Of a DNA stretch of 64,000 nucleotides, positions 24,931 through 37,741 are shown piece by piece. The notes under the pieces are model-generated. The model made no database searches, was not told the DNA's origin, and saw nothing but the letters and a program-made list of their open reading frames with translations. Within the stretch, counting starts at the first letter, position 1; each line of letters starts with the position of its first letter. The translations under genes were made by a program, and so were the position numbers. Origin of the DNA: Coriaria nepalensis (taxonomy: Eukaryota > Streptophyta > Magnoliopsida > Cucurbitales > Coriariaceae); NCBI GenBank assembly GCA_027186245.1, contig CP114483.1, forward strand, positions 4,040,001-4,104,000, read 5' to 3'.

Positions 24931-26300
24931 TCTCACATCGAAATCATGATATCAATATAGGACAAGAATTTCAACCTAACCAACTTAAATTAAAATCATG
25001 ATTTCGATTTGAATTGGTCACACCGAAAACATGATTTTGTTTTCCTTCTTTTTTAGGTTTAAGTTTAGGATTTTTGTTTAATACTTAATTCTAAATTTAA
25101 GATTGTAAATCCAAGTTTAAGGTTTTAAGTTTATGTTTAAGGTTTTAAGTTTATGTTTAAGATTTTAAGTTTATATTTACGGTATAAGTTTAAGATTAAA
25201 GCTTTATGTTTAAAGTTTAAGTATAAGATTTAAAATCTTAGTTCAGGGTTGTAAGACTTGTATTTAGTGTTTAAATTCAAGGTTTAGCCTAAGTTTAAGA
25301 TTTTAAGTTTAAAAATGTAAAATCATACCCCTAGGCATAAATCATGATTAATGTCAATGATTTCAGTCTGAATTGGTCAAGAAAAAATCATGTTTTTTTT
25401 TTACTGAATTATTTTAGTCAACTTCGATAAATTTATCTTGGGTTATAATTTTTTTACTGATTGAGATGTTCACCGACTTTATGAATCTAAGAGTATAATT
25501 TTATTATATATCTTTTTTGTAATTTTATAATAGTTTGAACTAGTCTGAAATATATGAATAAATATTTCAGATTGGAACTCAATGTTTCGGACTAAAACTC
25601 AAGATTATTTAGTCAATTTCAAGAATTTTTATTTTGAGTTATATAACTCTAATTGAGATGTTTATAAATTTTATGAAAATTTTTAAAAATCTAATTTTAT
25701 GATATATATATATATTTTTTTATAAATAATTTTATAACATTTGGAATCAGTCTCAAATACATTAACAAAGATTTCATATTGGAACTCAAGATTATTTAGT
25801 AAACTTTAAGAATTTTTATCTCAGGTTATATAATTTTGATTGAAGTATTTCTAGATTCAATGGAAAAATCTAAAAATATAGTTTATAATATATATATTTT
25901 TTTTTTATTAAAAAAAAATTATAACATTTAAAACTAATCAGAAATTTACGGATGAAGATTTCAAACTATAACTCAACATTTGAGACATGATTTCAATCTG
26001 TTTTGGTCAGGCCAAAATCTTGGTTCTTAGACGAAAATCATGAATTTTTTTTTTTTTTAGGGTTTAGAATTTATGTTTAATATTTAATTCTAAGATTTTA
26101 AATCTAAGTTTAAGGTTTAAATTTATATATTTAGGGTTTAATCATAAGATTTAAAGTCTATATATAAGGTTTGTGTTTACTAATTTAAGGTTTGAAGTAT
26201 GAGTTTAAGATTTTAAGTTAAAAATGTAAAAACACATATATTATCTCAGATTGAAATCATGATTTTGGCCCAAATTGGTCGGGCCAAAATCTTAGTTTTT
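24930..26300. repeat. Degenerate repeat field with about 190 bp tandem units
   Basis: Motifs such as AAATCATGATTT plus a tttggtc/attggtc block recur at about 24990-25040, 25330-25395, 25985-26050 and 26260-26300. Between them lie two related stretches of TTTAAGGTTTTAAGTTTA-like sequence (25050-25330 and 26060-26230). In the middle, about 190 bp units are repeated head to tail. The anchor ATTATTTAGTCAA-like word falls at about 25408, 25604 and 25791. No coding potential is seen. The copies are diverged, so the array looks old. Confidence 0.7.
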
Positions 26301-27928
26301 TGTCATTAACTTGATCGGCACTTTTCGTTATCCATAGTTAATGGTTGTACAAAAGGAAATCCCTCTCTATTTTTTGTTCTTTGTTCTTCATTATTTCTCG
26401 AATCGGCATTCTTCAATCGAGAAACTATTTGAAGTCGTCGAGATAGAGGGAAAGAAGAAGATGAAGTGAAGCAAACCCGAAGAAGTCGGCAAGCGGCCAT
26501 CGTGATGTTGGAAAAGAAAAAGATATCGGGCTTTAATATTTTTCTTTTATTATTCTTTTTTTTTTTCACTTTTAAAAAAAAATCATATAACAAGAAATTT
26601 AAAAAGAGAATTATTTAGCAAAATAAGTATTAAAATAATTGCATTTTATCAATTTGTCTCCTATTGGCCCAATAATTTCAAAAGTAGAGAAGCCCAGTGC
26701 AACATGTGAATTTGTCCATCGCCAACACTTTACGCAAGCTCCTTTTAGATCTTCACGATTATATTATAAAAATAAAACTTAAAATCATAATAAACTCCAA
26801 AACTTAAAACATCACAAGCTTCAACACCACCGATATTTGGCGAACCGATGCCACCATCCACCACTGCCACGCCACCACAACTCTCCTCTTCTCTAAGCAA
26901 AAAATCGAAGCCAGATCGATGATATACTAGCATTGACTGCACTTCTCTTTTGATTAGGACTGGACTGGCCGACCTTGTAGAGAGGTCAACGATTGTTCCC
27001 TATTCCTTCAGGCTCTTGGAGTTATACATATTGTCATGACACTCATTTGTGATCTAGCTAATGAAAAGGTCACCGATTACGTACTATTTTATATGTCTTA
27101 TCATTATAACACAAATCTCTATAAGGCTCTAATTTATTTTAGAACTGACCACGTGATTCAGGTCATAATGTAATATAGGTTTGCTTGTCTTAGAAGCTAG
27201 ATCCTTTTGCATACAAGATCCTTTGCATGCGTTGCCAGCTAAACAAAACTGAAGTTTCCTGTCTTTTCATGAATTTGAATTGTGGCTGTGTGATGGATGA
27301 GCAATGAAATTCGACAAGTTCGAATTGATCAACGGATCTGTCATCTGTGAGAGAGAGGAGAGAGGGAGAGAGTGACATGTTCGAATTAAGAAATCCAAAC
27401 ATGGTATAATTCAACATAGAATAGCTTTAAAATTATGTCAAGTCACGAACATACTTACGTTCATAGGTTGGAAAATTTTTAATAAAAATTTAAGAATTTA
27501 TTTATAAATTTTATTTTTTAATATTTTTAAAGAAAATTTTAATTCTTATAAAAATTTAGGGTCAATATTTAAAAGTTTATTTATAAAATATTAATTTTGA
27601 TCCGGGTCCGACGAGGGTTGCCCCCTAACTTTGCCAAATATATTTAATTTTTTGAAATATGTCACCTAAAGTATTGTATTTTTTTAGAATTTACCCCCAC
27701 ATTTATAGCTATTTATAAAATAAACCCCTTATTTTTTTTTCATCTATAAAGACTATTTCAATATTACATTGTGAAATCGCGTAGAATCATAGATCATAGC
27801 TTGGTAGGTCTTAGGTGTCATCTTGTATGATGTATATTTTTTAAATCACCTTCCAATTTCTATATAACTTCACCAATACGTGCCATTTCAAGTAATCTTT
27901 ATTGCATTTTGTAGCTACTGATCTACAA
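26301..27928. other. Intergenic spacer before the TNL pseudogene
   Basis: No supportable gene. Short minus-strand frames (for example 26306-26593 and 26745-26942) have no recognisable domains. A GA-rich purine tract occurs near 27345-27375. Confidence 0.45.
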
Positions 27929-30900
27929 ATGATAATGTCTTCCCATCAACGCTCAGCTACCCTCTTCTTCCTCTACTACTACTACGACTTCTTATCAATA
28001 TCCTCGTTATGATTATGATGTGTTTTAGAGGCGAAGATAAGCTCTTAACTTTCACTAACCACCTCTACCCTGCTTTGCGAGCAAAAGGAATCCGGACATT
28101 TATCGATGACGAGCTTCGTAGGGGAGAAGTCATTTCATCCTCACTTGTTAAAACCATGGAGCAATCAAGGATGTCACTTGTTGTGCTGTCCAAAACTCAT
28201 GCCTCTTCTGGTTGGTGTTTGGATGAATTAGAGCACATCCTTGAGTGTAAGGAAACGAGAGGACAGATTGTTTGGCCGGTTTTTTACAACGTAGATTCGT
28301 CGGAAGTGCGGAATCAAACCGGGAGTTTTGGAGAAGCATTTGAGGAGCTTGATGTGAAGTATGTCAACAATATGAAGAAGTACAACAACTATTTGATGAA
28401 GAAAATGGCCTGGAAGGAAGCTTTGGCAGCAGTAGGCAACTTATCTGGATGGCATTTAGCATCTGGGTAATTCTATTTACTACTCTTCTTTTTCCTTTTT
28501 TTTTTTTTTTTGTTCTTCTTAAATCTTGTTGTCTTTATTATTAATTTTTTTTTTTACAAGAACATTAAACTATACAAGTAATTCTTGTTAGATACATATC
28601 TTCTTAGTTTTCAGACAAGCATGTTTCAGTGTTTTCTTGTGATTAATTTTTTCAGAAATGAAGCAACATTTATTGATAATATTGTTGGAGCAATATTGAG
28701 GAATTTGGATTGCACGCCATTAAATGTAGCTCAATATCCAGTGGGATTAGATTCTCGTGTAAATGATATGAATTTACTCTTAGACTTTTGTATGGGTGGT
28801 GTTCGTTTGGTCGGAATATACGGTCTTTCCGGTATAGGTAAGACGACCATAGCCAAAGCTGTTTTCAACCAAATTGCTCACCAGTTTGAGGGTTCTGGCT
28901 TTCTTCCAAATGTTAAAGATGCTTCCAAGCAATTTCGTGGTTTGGAGTAATTGCAAGAAACGCTTCTCTGTGAGATTTGAATGTTTGTAGTCTGGACAAA
29001 GGAATCAATATCATAAAGGAAAGACTCAAGTCAAAAAGACTTCTTATAGTTCTTGATGATGTAGATGAACGTATACAACTAGAAGCATTAGCCGGAAACC
29101 ATGATTGGTTCGGACTGGGAAGTAGGATCATTGCAACGATAAGAGACAAACAATTGTTAACTAGTCATGGGTTTGATAATTTTTACCAGGCTCATGGATT
29201 GAATCATGATGAAGCTCTACAACTCTTTGTTCATTATGCCTTTAAGAGAAACAAAGTGGTTTGAGAATTTTTAGAGCTCTCAGAACGTGTTGTAAGATAT
29301 ACTCAAGGCTATCTTCCTTCATATTTCATGTTTCCTCAGTGGATAGAGAGTACATGACATTGAGGAAATATTAGAAGCCTGCAATGTTAGTTTCAGAGTC
29401 ATCGGAATCAAACATCTCGCCGACAAGTCTCTTGTTACTTTTGATGCATTTAACATTCTCACATGCATGACTTAATACAAGAAATGGGTCAGCAAATCGT
29501 TCAGAATGAATCTTCTGAACCAGGTAATCGGAGTAGGTTATGTGATCGAAAGGAGATCGAACATGTGTTGTCAAGAAATACGGTACGATCAAATCTAATA
29601 TCTCTAGTTTCTGTTATCATATTATCATATTATAACTCCTCATGTTACTTGAACACAGGAAACAAAAACATTTGTGGGAGTAAAGTTGAACTTGCCCAAA
29701 CATGAGAAGTTATGCATCAATCCTAAAGCTTTCAGGAATATGAAAAAACTTAAATTGGTAATACTCCAGAGTGTATATTTTTCTGGATATCTCAAATATT
29801 TTCCTAAATCGTTAAAATGGATCGAGTGTCCGGGATATGCATCATCATCTTTGCCCCCACATGTTCTCATCGAACGGCTTGTCGGACTAGACATGCCATA
29901 CAACTCGCTCAATTATTTGGGAAAGAGATTTGAGGTGTGTGATGTTTACTCCAAATGTTTTTTTCCCATGTTATATATGAAATTCTTGGAAGCTATTTAC
30001 TGTTTTTTTTTTCACCTTTTTGGTACTTCAGAGTCTGACGTTCTCAATCTTCGAACTTCCAAATTCCTAAAGAAAATTCCCGACTTCTCTCTAGTTGTAA
30101 ATCTTGAAAGACTGATACTTAATGAAGGCTCGAAGTTAGTCGAGATCAAGGGGTTTATGATTTTTGAAGTCTCCTTGGCTGCTTTAGACTTGAGCACTTT
30201 CCTGAGATCAAGGGGTTCATGACATCTCTAAGAGTGATTAAACTAACAACTGACTTAGAGCAACTCCCGCCATCATTTGAAAATCTTGTTGGATTTGAAG
30301 AGCTAAACTTGTGTTTCTGTAAAAAAACACATCGCTTTGCCCAATGTTCATAAATTGTTCAATCTTCGTGTGCTTTGGCTAGATCACAACCCCAAACTTG
30401 GTGCTTTCAGTGACGGATGTGGAACTTCTTCGTCCTCCATTGTCTCTTCCTCGGCCGTGGCAACCTCGTCGAGATTTATTAACTATTTAAGTCCTAAGTC
30501 TTTTTTCACTAGGAACGCTTCGGAAGTTAGAATGTCTGCATCTTAGCAATTGCAATATATCAAACTTAGATTTCTTATAAACTTTTTCCCAGTGAATCCA
30601 ACTTAATCATTTTCGATTTACATGGAATTAAATTTTCTAGCCTTACGTCGTGCATTAGTAAACTTACTTCCTTGGCGTCTCTCAGACTGGTTGGTTGCAA
30701 TATGCTTCAAGAAATTCCATGTCTTCCGAAATCCGTACGATATTTACAAACAGCCGAGTGCACATCGTTAACGAATATTCGGAAGTGCACTCATCTGCAA
30801 CGGAACAAGGAATCTCCCTAGTTCAACTCTAACATGATTATTATTCTACTAATACATCATACTTGAATAAGACTCTCTCCAACTCGCTAGTTTCTAACCT

Positions 30901-32330
30901 CGAAAATTTACCTATTGATTACAGTGGTTAGACGTGTTGGAAAAATTAGCATATCAATATGTTATATTTATGCTTGATTTTGAGTGGAGCTCACTTTGTG
31001 TAAACGAAAAGTCAAAGTTGATTCGGATTCTCCTCAATAAGAGCTTCGAATCGGTATATGGTATGCACAAAATGATTAATGGGTGAATGAGAAATTGAAT
31101 CTCAAAGTGCAACTATTGAAATAGTTTGAAGGAGAAAAAATGAAAGAGAAAATTTTATCTCACATTGGAAAAGGGAACAAGTGGGAAAGTGTTTATATAA
31201 AATTGCATATTTGTTAATGGATAATAAAATATAAGCTAGAATGTTCTTTCTTGTGCGCGCCTGCAGGGGAGTGCACCGAATGTCAGTCCGAAAACGACCC
31301 GGTTTGTCTTGACCCTCTTTTTGTTTTTCTCCATAGTCTTTCCTCCCTCTAGAGTTCTAAGTTTCTATTCGTCTCCGTTGTATCTTGGAAGACAGATGAC
31401 ATTCAACTTTCTACGCCGATGTTAGGGGGTAAATATATTTTAAGGAAACTGTTGCATCGATTTAATCCTCTTATTAGTTTAATATTCTGTTTTATTGATT
31501 ACAAATTTTGAATTCTAGTTTTTTTTACTGTTTCTAATTTTATAAATTTTGTTTTATTCTATTATACTATTCTGTTATATTTTTTTTAAATTATGTTTTG
31601 CTTTATTATTATTTTTTATTTCATTCTATTTTTACTGATTTTATTTTATATACTATCATGTTTTACGGTATTACTGTTTTATTAATTACTGTTTATTATA
31701 TTCTATAAGGCTTTTTGCAAGGAGGTAAGATTCCAGAGTGGTTTAGTTATCAGAGTAAAGCGAGTACCCATCATGTATCGGCACAGGCATGTGGTTTAGT
31801 TAGTTGTGTTGTTTTCAATTCCCGTCTACTGGAGATTCATTCCGATGGCATTGGCATTTCATGCAGTCTTTCCCTCAATGGTAAACCCAAGAAAACACTT
31901 TCTTATTTCTATTGTGCAAAGTTGTTGGAGTATTTGTAGCTGCACCATCTTCAGTGCGATTACATTGACGGTTGGAAAGAGATACCGCGAAATGATTGTT
32001 TCTGGTTAACGGTATCCCCCGAAGTTCTTACTTACAATCGGTATGAGAAGACTGATGATATAACAGCATGCGGTGTCCATCTTGTTTTTCATGATGACCC
32101 TCAACTTCCATTCCCTCCAAGTGTGGCAATGCGGAATAACTCTGTTCCACAAATCAATGAAATGAATGATCAGGTTCGGAACAACACAATGGAATTCATC
32201 CAAGCATCAACGCCCTCCAAGGCTAAAGATTTCAATGTACGCAATGTCTTGAAACTCGATGATCATGAGCAGCATCCACAACAGAAGTGGTTCCATTTTA
32301 CCCTTTTGTGGATTTTTCTTCTTGGTGTTA
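27929..32330 (+). pseudogene. TIR-NBS-LRR (TNL) disease-resistance pseudogene
   Basis: A relic of a TNL immune receptor with every domain still visible in order. TIR: about 27990-28470, with RGEDKLLTFTNHLYPAL and THASSGWCLDELEHILEC. NB-ARC: 28655-29270, with P-loop GLSGIGKTTIAKAVFN and kinase-2 LLIVLDDVDE. MHD-like MHDLIQEMGQQIVQNESSEP: 29463. LRRs: 29670-30830, for example LKYFPKSLKWIECPG. Post-LRR C-JID: 31715-32240, with GGKIPEWFSYQS. The gene is broken many times. The upstream ATG is out of frame with the TIR, and the usual DVFLSFRGED block has lost bases near 28020. A stop follows FRGLE at 28948, with frameshifts near 28960, 29270-29460 and 31930. Exon-intron layout still follows the usual TNL pattern. 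No functional receptor can be made from it. Confidence 0.92.
30935..31700 (+). mobile_element. Possible solo-LTR-like insertion within the TNL relic
   Basis: Between the last LRR sequence and the C-JID exon lies about 770 bp that starts TGTTGGAAAAATTAGCATA. It contains a promoter-like stretch (CTCACATTGGAAAAGGGAAC, then TTTATATAAAA) resembling plant Ty1/copia LTRs. I could not find the right-hand CA end or a 5 bp target duplication. It may instead be ordinary intron sequence. Confidence 0.35.
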
Positions 32331-35230
32331 TACTAGGTACAGTAGACTCTTTCCTAATTCATTGTCATCTATTCAAACTAGTAATCTTTTTAACTGGGTA
32401 ATTGCTTCTTTTGCAGTATGTGTTATCCTTTGCTCTTTATATTTTACCCTGTTTTCTAATAAATTTTCCCCAGGAGATGAATATAAATTCAAGGAAGCTG
32501 GACATGTGTAAACTTTCAACCCGAAGAACCTCTATTACAGGTTTTCTTCTTCAATCTTCATTCTTCTCTAAACCTATACATATAATATCTTTTTACATGA
32601 TTGTTTATTATCTATTTGTACTCGGAATTAGACACCTTATTGATTGTTCATGCTCCAAACAAACATCAATATTTGCAGCACAGAAGCTTTGTATCCCATG
32701 CGGTTCAAATAACAGATGCATCTCGGTGAAACAGAGGATCTATGATCATCATCTCTTGGCACCTTCAAGGAATCGTTCTTTTTGTTTGAGTGTTAGTTTT
32801 CGTACAAATAATATACTAACTGGTTATTGGGTAGGACCTAATTTTGATGATGGTTGGGGATTTGTAGAAGCGTTTATCGATTGAATCACTTGATCATTAT
32901 TTAAGCTTTTTAGTCCCCTTTTGATTAGCCTTTTTTAGATTGATGTTCGATGCAATAGAATAGTCCGGCATTGATGAGTGTAGGTCAGTTGATAGAGAGC
33001 CCTTTAACTTCACCATATGAGAAGAACTTCTTGTAATGTAGTGATACATTTAGGAAGATGTTCATTAAAGAAGTTTATGTGAGAAAAGTTCAGTCTGTTC
33101 AGTACAGCTCTCAGCATTTGATATGTGCATCTGCTGTCATCCAATTCTGATGAATGAAAAGTGTTGCAGGCTCGTGTTGTGGGCTAGTAAGTAGGCTAGG
33201 AATGGGCTCCTATAGAAAGCGAATAATGGGGCCTGAGCTAGGCCCAAAATAGAACAAGAAGCCCAAACAGTCGATCTTCCCTCATGCAGTCTCGTCTTTC
33301 TCTCTTGCAGTGCACTTGTCCAACATCACAAAAAAAAAAAAAATGGCCCCAAAAAAAAAAAAAAAAAACATCACATAAACAAAATCATCATATGAGCATC
33401 CGATCTTTTCATTCAAAATTCTTGGAACTTACCAAGTTTTATTACACACATTCATCAAGTTAGCAACTTCTATTTGGAATAATTTTGAGTTAAAACTACA
33501 ATCTTATCATAAATATCATATCGGATCCTTAATTTTATCGATTATTTTTTAAAACCGTAATATGACTATATACATATATATAAATATAAATTCAAATGAA
33601 TTTCACTATTTTTAAATTATTGATATTTTAATTTATAAAATCATTATAATATTATTATCTTCTAAGTTGATTCTTTTTTTTTTTGTATTATAAATTTTAG
33701 ATTGAAAATAGCAAACTGGTTGATAAGCACATACTTATTGTTTTTTCTTGGAACACTAATTAAGCGATCAAATTAATCACATCGTTAGAGTACGTGAGAG
33801 TTTCTGATTGAAAGAGATTAAGAGACAAAGTTAGTTGGGAAGTGGTCCTTAAATGAGACGTGAAGATGAACCCTAGGTTACCTTGTAATTGCATTCCCTA
33901 CTAATACAATATAATATGTTACAAAAAGTAGCCAACTTTAAGAAGTATGGTTTCCGTTGTAGTCTCTTTCTCTTCTATGGGAAGATCACCCGAATCTAGA
34001 GCATGCTTAAGTGTCAATTGGACGTTCAGATATATTAATTGATTAAATTTAGAAATCCATAAATTTAGGGTTTAGAATTTTAAGCCCTAAAACCAAGTAA
34101 ATTTCCAGTCTTTTTTGCCCTAGTTTGACCATCACTAACTGAACATTCTAGCTACTGATCATATGTGTGGAATATTCATTGCAGGAAAATAACCATATAT
34201 ACACATATAAGCTTGTTTAAGAAGATCAGTAACAAGAAAGAATCTTAAGAATGCTAAAACTGATGCTAATCAGATTCTCAGAAGTTGAATGAAACCTTAC
34301 ATCTACTCTAACTCACAACAATTCTTAATCTCTTAATTTTTCTGGTCAGTGATCAGTGGGGGAAAGGAAACCTTAAAGTAATGATATAAACATGAACATA
34401 TGATCTACATTTAGCACTCTTGCTGGATTTTAAACTTGTAATTATAAGTTTCCATTAATGGGAATTTCTAACTGGAATTCGGCAATTCGAGTTCTCTTGT
34501 TGGGGAACGGAAAATAAATAAATATATAACAAAAACAGAAAAAGAAAGAGGAAGATCGAGAAGAATCAAGGATTCAATCTCTCGTTTAATCACTGAACAG
34601 GAGTTAAATATGGAAATCAATTGCATGAAGGAAAGATCATGTAGCTTGGTCCCAATCCAGAAGTGTATAATCATTTGCCATTGACATTATAAAAAGGGTT
34701 TGTCTTACAATCTCGTACATTTATTATCAGGTGGAATGAAAGATCTGATCCTGGGCCACTTGATCGAAAACTAAAGGTATATTTCAATGAAATTCTGTTT
34801 GTTTTTCACAAAAAATAAAAATCAACCATTAATAGCTCTTAATTTATCTTCATTCAAATTAATCAGGAAAAATTAGGCTTTGATAAAACTTATGAAGTAA
34901 AGTACTGTAAAGATGAACTTAGAATCACAAAGACAACAGATAACTTACTAATTTTCCGACATCAACTTCTACACACCTTTTCCGAACAAGAAAGAAACAT
35001 CAACTTCCACGGATAGAGAATGAGAATTCGGAAAGAAAATATTAAATAAGTACAACCATTAATGGAGGAAAAAGATTATGAAGTTCACCTTAAACTTCAA
35101 TATTTCTAATTAAGACATCGATGATATTAATTATTCTAGTTCATTTTGATCTTCGAATTGAGCTTTTACCTCGATTGAAAACCCTAGCTTGCATCCCATA
35201 TTGCATTCGATGTCTATTGCCGATCGGTTC
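32331..35230. other. Intergenic, including frames of unknown nature after the TNL relic
   Basis: A 160-codon frame at 32402-32884 and the sequence around it may be a decayed tail of the TNL locus; I recognise no domain. The TM-like TLLWIFLLGVILG just upstream (about 32299) ends the TNL similarity. From 32890 to 35230 there are poly-A tracts (33330-33370) and AT-rich DNA, but no supportable gene. Confidence 0.4.
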
Positions 35231-35593
35231 TTAGTTGTCGCTGTCATCCTCTTGATCATCTTCTTCTCTTTCTTGAGCATTGCTGCCTTTATTTGTACTA
35301 TTAGCTTTCGCTTCTCTATATTTATACAAGTACCTTATGATGGCCTCAGCATAATTGTCAAGCCCTAGAGTGCTCAAAGCCCAACAGATGTCGTCACCCG
35401 TCACCGTCTTGCGATTCTCCTTGTGACACTTGTTGGATGCTTCACCAGTCACAAAGCTTATGAATTCTGTAGCACATTCTTGCATCGTTTGTTTGGCTTC
35501 CTTGGAAATCTTTGCACTTGAGGGAAGGATTTGCTTCATGATTCTCCCCACATTGGCCACGGGAAGCAACTTCTCTTGATCATAATCAGCCAT
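35231..35593 (-). CDS. NF-YB4: NF-YB histone-fold transcription factor subunit
   Basis: An intronless 120-codon gene encoding the B subunit of the CCAAT-binding NF-Y trimer. NF-YB pairs with NF-YC through histone folds before NF-YA and DNA are bound. The core runs from about residue 8 to 95: LLPVANVGRIMKQILPSSAK, ISKEAKQTMQECATEFISF, ENRKTVTGDDICWALSTLGL and YLYKYREA. LEC1-type subunits carry Asp after AKIS, whereas this protein has Lys (AKISKEAK), so it is a non-LEC1 type. The short N-terminus and acidic tail (EREEDDQEDDSDN) fit the NF-YB4/5 branch. Its position next to SNF4 and JMJ24 orthologues also favours NF-YB4, an inference from recalled Arabidopsis gene order. The start at 35593 is preferred because it gives the normal N-terminus. 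Confidence 0.93.
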   Translation of the reverse strand: MADYDQEKLLPVANVGRIMKQILPSSAKISKEAKQTMQECATEFISFVTGEASNKCHKENRKTVTGDDICWALSTLGLDNYAEAIIRYLYKYREAKANSTNKGSNAQEREEDDQEDDSDN

Positions 35594-35696
35594 TTCTAGC
35601 TACAATTGAGTGAATATGAGCTTGATGACCTAGAATTAGTCTTACTCAAAATGTTAAACTCTTGCAGATGTGTTTTTCTCTTTGATTAGGGCCTGC

Positions 35697-35710
35697 ATAT
35701 TTATATATGT
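35697..35710 (-). promoter_or_regulatory. Candidate TATA box of the NF-YB gene
   Basis: On the minus strand the sequence reads ACATATATAAATATG about 105 bases upstream of the NF-YB ATG, a plausible TATA position for a plant gene with a short leader. No expression evidence is available from sequence alone. Confidence 0.4.
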
Positions 35711-37619
35711 GCTTGGAGGGTATGTGCATATGTCATTCCATCGGGGTCATGACTATATGTACTGGATGTATGTTATAGTACAAATTTAGACTTTCATTTT
35801 AATACCAAGTAATAGTGAGTGATTATCTTTATTATATATTAAATTTTTAAGATTTTGTAAGATATATTCTCCATATATCTTTTATATGTGTCATTATTTT
35901 GAGCACATATGTAAAATTTTTGTATAATTGACGTAAAATATACGACGGTTAGTTATTAAATATGCAAATTAAAAATATATGCGAACATTATTTTAAGTTT
36001 GTGAAATTATGGACCGTCACAAAAACTTGAGATGTTGGGAAGAGAATTAGAGTTGAATTAATTATATAATACAGTTTCATATCATATTAAGTTACTAATT
36101 GTTTTATATATATATGTTATTTACATGAGTAATTAATATCGTCCCTACTTTTCTCTATACATGCTTTGTTTACATAAGTAGAAACAAAGCCCGAATCAAC
36201 ATCAAATATCAGATGGTGATAATGGTGACGGGGAGTCAACTGATCGGCGGAAGCACTGATCGATGATTAGATATTGTGTTTGTTTTTCATTCTACGAACG
36301 CGGCTTAAAGAAACGATTAAATCCCTTAGTTGACCTTCCAAACTTGTCACGTTTGTAAATATGTTGACAATGAAATGCAGATAGCTACCTACGTACATAA
36401 TCCCTGGTGAGCTGGATCATCACTTTCACTTTGAGAAGCGGTAATAGATTGGTATGGATTCTGTCAAAATATCTTCACGCAGGTTAAGGATCGGAGCAAT
36501 ATAATATCTGGGCCAATTACATATCACTGAGCATGCTCTAATGGTCAATTCATATGGTGGAGGGACGTTCTGAAATGCTTCCAAATATCTACGGCGAGGA
36601 CAAGAGGTTTTGTTCATGAGTTTAAGGGATCATATATGATTGTCATCATATTTGGAGATAAATATGTGGCTGAGGTCTTAGCTGTTAGTAATAATATTTT
36701 TTATATCCTCGAAATTGGGGGAAAAAACACACAGACACACAAGATTCACAGCTAGGTCTAATTAGGTATGCATACTGCATAGGTCTAGCTAGTTATAGGG
36801 TTCAAACCCTAAATACACAAAACTTCATTTATTTGTCATTAGACTCATTACAATAGAATACAAATTTCACTTTATACCATATATTCATTAACTTGTCTCA
36901 ATTCAAAAGAATCAAAACAATTGGTAAAACACACAAGCTACCCCATTGTAATAACAATATATATATATATCGGATAGATTCGTCTTCATAAACTGATCAA
37001 TTGCGATCATAAATATTAATCACACATTAAATCATCAAAGAAAGACTTGGGTAGCATTGGAATAAGCTTAGGACATCAATAAAAGTATGCTGCATCATTG
37101 AAAACTAATGAATGGATAACATTATATCAATTTTTATATGCAATTGTAATTGATCGGTAGATGGTAAACCGGATTTACCCGTGTATTTCTCATATACATA
37201 TATATGAGAGAACTTTAAATACCAACTTTCCAAAATCTAAAGCTTTGTTATAACGTTTTAAAATTCACCAACGTAACACCTTGAGTTGCAGAGAATTCCA
37301 TTTATTATTAGTATGCAAATTGGAGTACATGTGAAAGAAAAAGATAGACATAGCACACAGTTTAGTTTAGTTATAGCTGTTCAAGGTTTTGATCAGTGTT
37401 AAAAGTTTTACTTAAAATATAACCAAATAATTAAAGGATGAAGTTGAAGGTTTTAGTGAGAAAGAAGGAAGAAAGAGAGCAAATGCGGCAGATCAGTATG
37501 TGGATTTGTTTGTATTAGCCCAAGATTGGATCAAATTAGTTAAAAATAGTTTGACAAATCAATGAAATTGTATGTCAAACTTTCAAATTAACCTCATCTT
37601 TATTATTTTGTTTTAGCCA

Positions 37620-37741
37620 TAACATGATCATAACTTTAGTGGTATGTTTTTTAATGACAAGATTCATGTTCCTTTTTATATCTAACATGATCATAACTTT
37701 AGTGGCATGTTTTTTAATGACAAGATTCATGTTCTTTTGTC
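37620..37741. repeat. 63 bp tandem duplication
   Basis: ACATGATCATAACTTTAGTG and the following bases, through TGACAAGATTCATGTTC, occur twice head to tail with very few differences. The resulting short reading frames on both strands repeat the same peptide, a by-product of the duplication and not evidence of a gene. Confidence 0.85.

Noticed and set aside
25050..26230. Interstitial telomere repeat because of TTTAAGG/TTTAGGG-like words
   Set aside because: The words are irregular (TTTAAGG, TTTAAGT, TTTATG), without runs of the plant telomere unit TTTAGGG. A degenerate AT-rich repeat is the safer description.
32402..32884. 160-codon frame after the TNL relic as a separate gene
   Set aside because: It opens inside the TNL-derived region, has hydrophobic low-complexity translation and no domain. 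It is more likely decayed tail or intron sequence.
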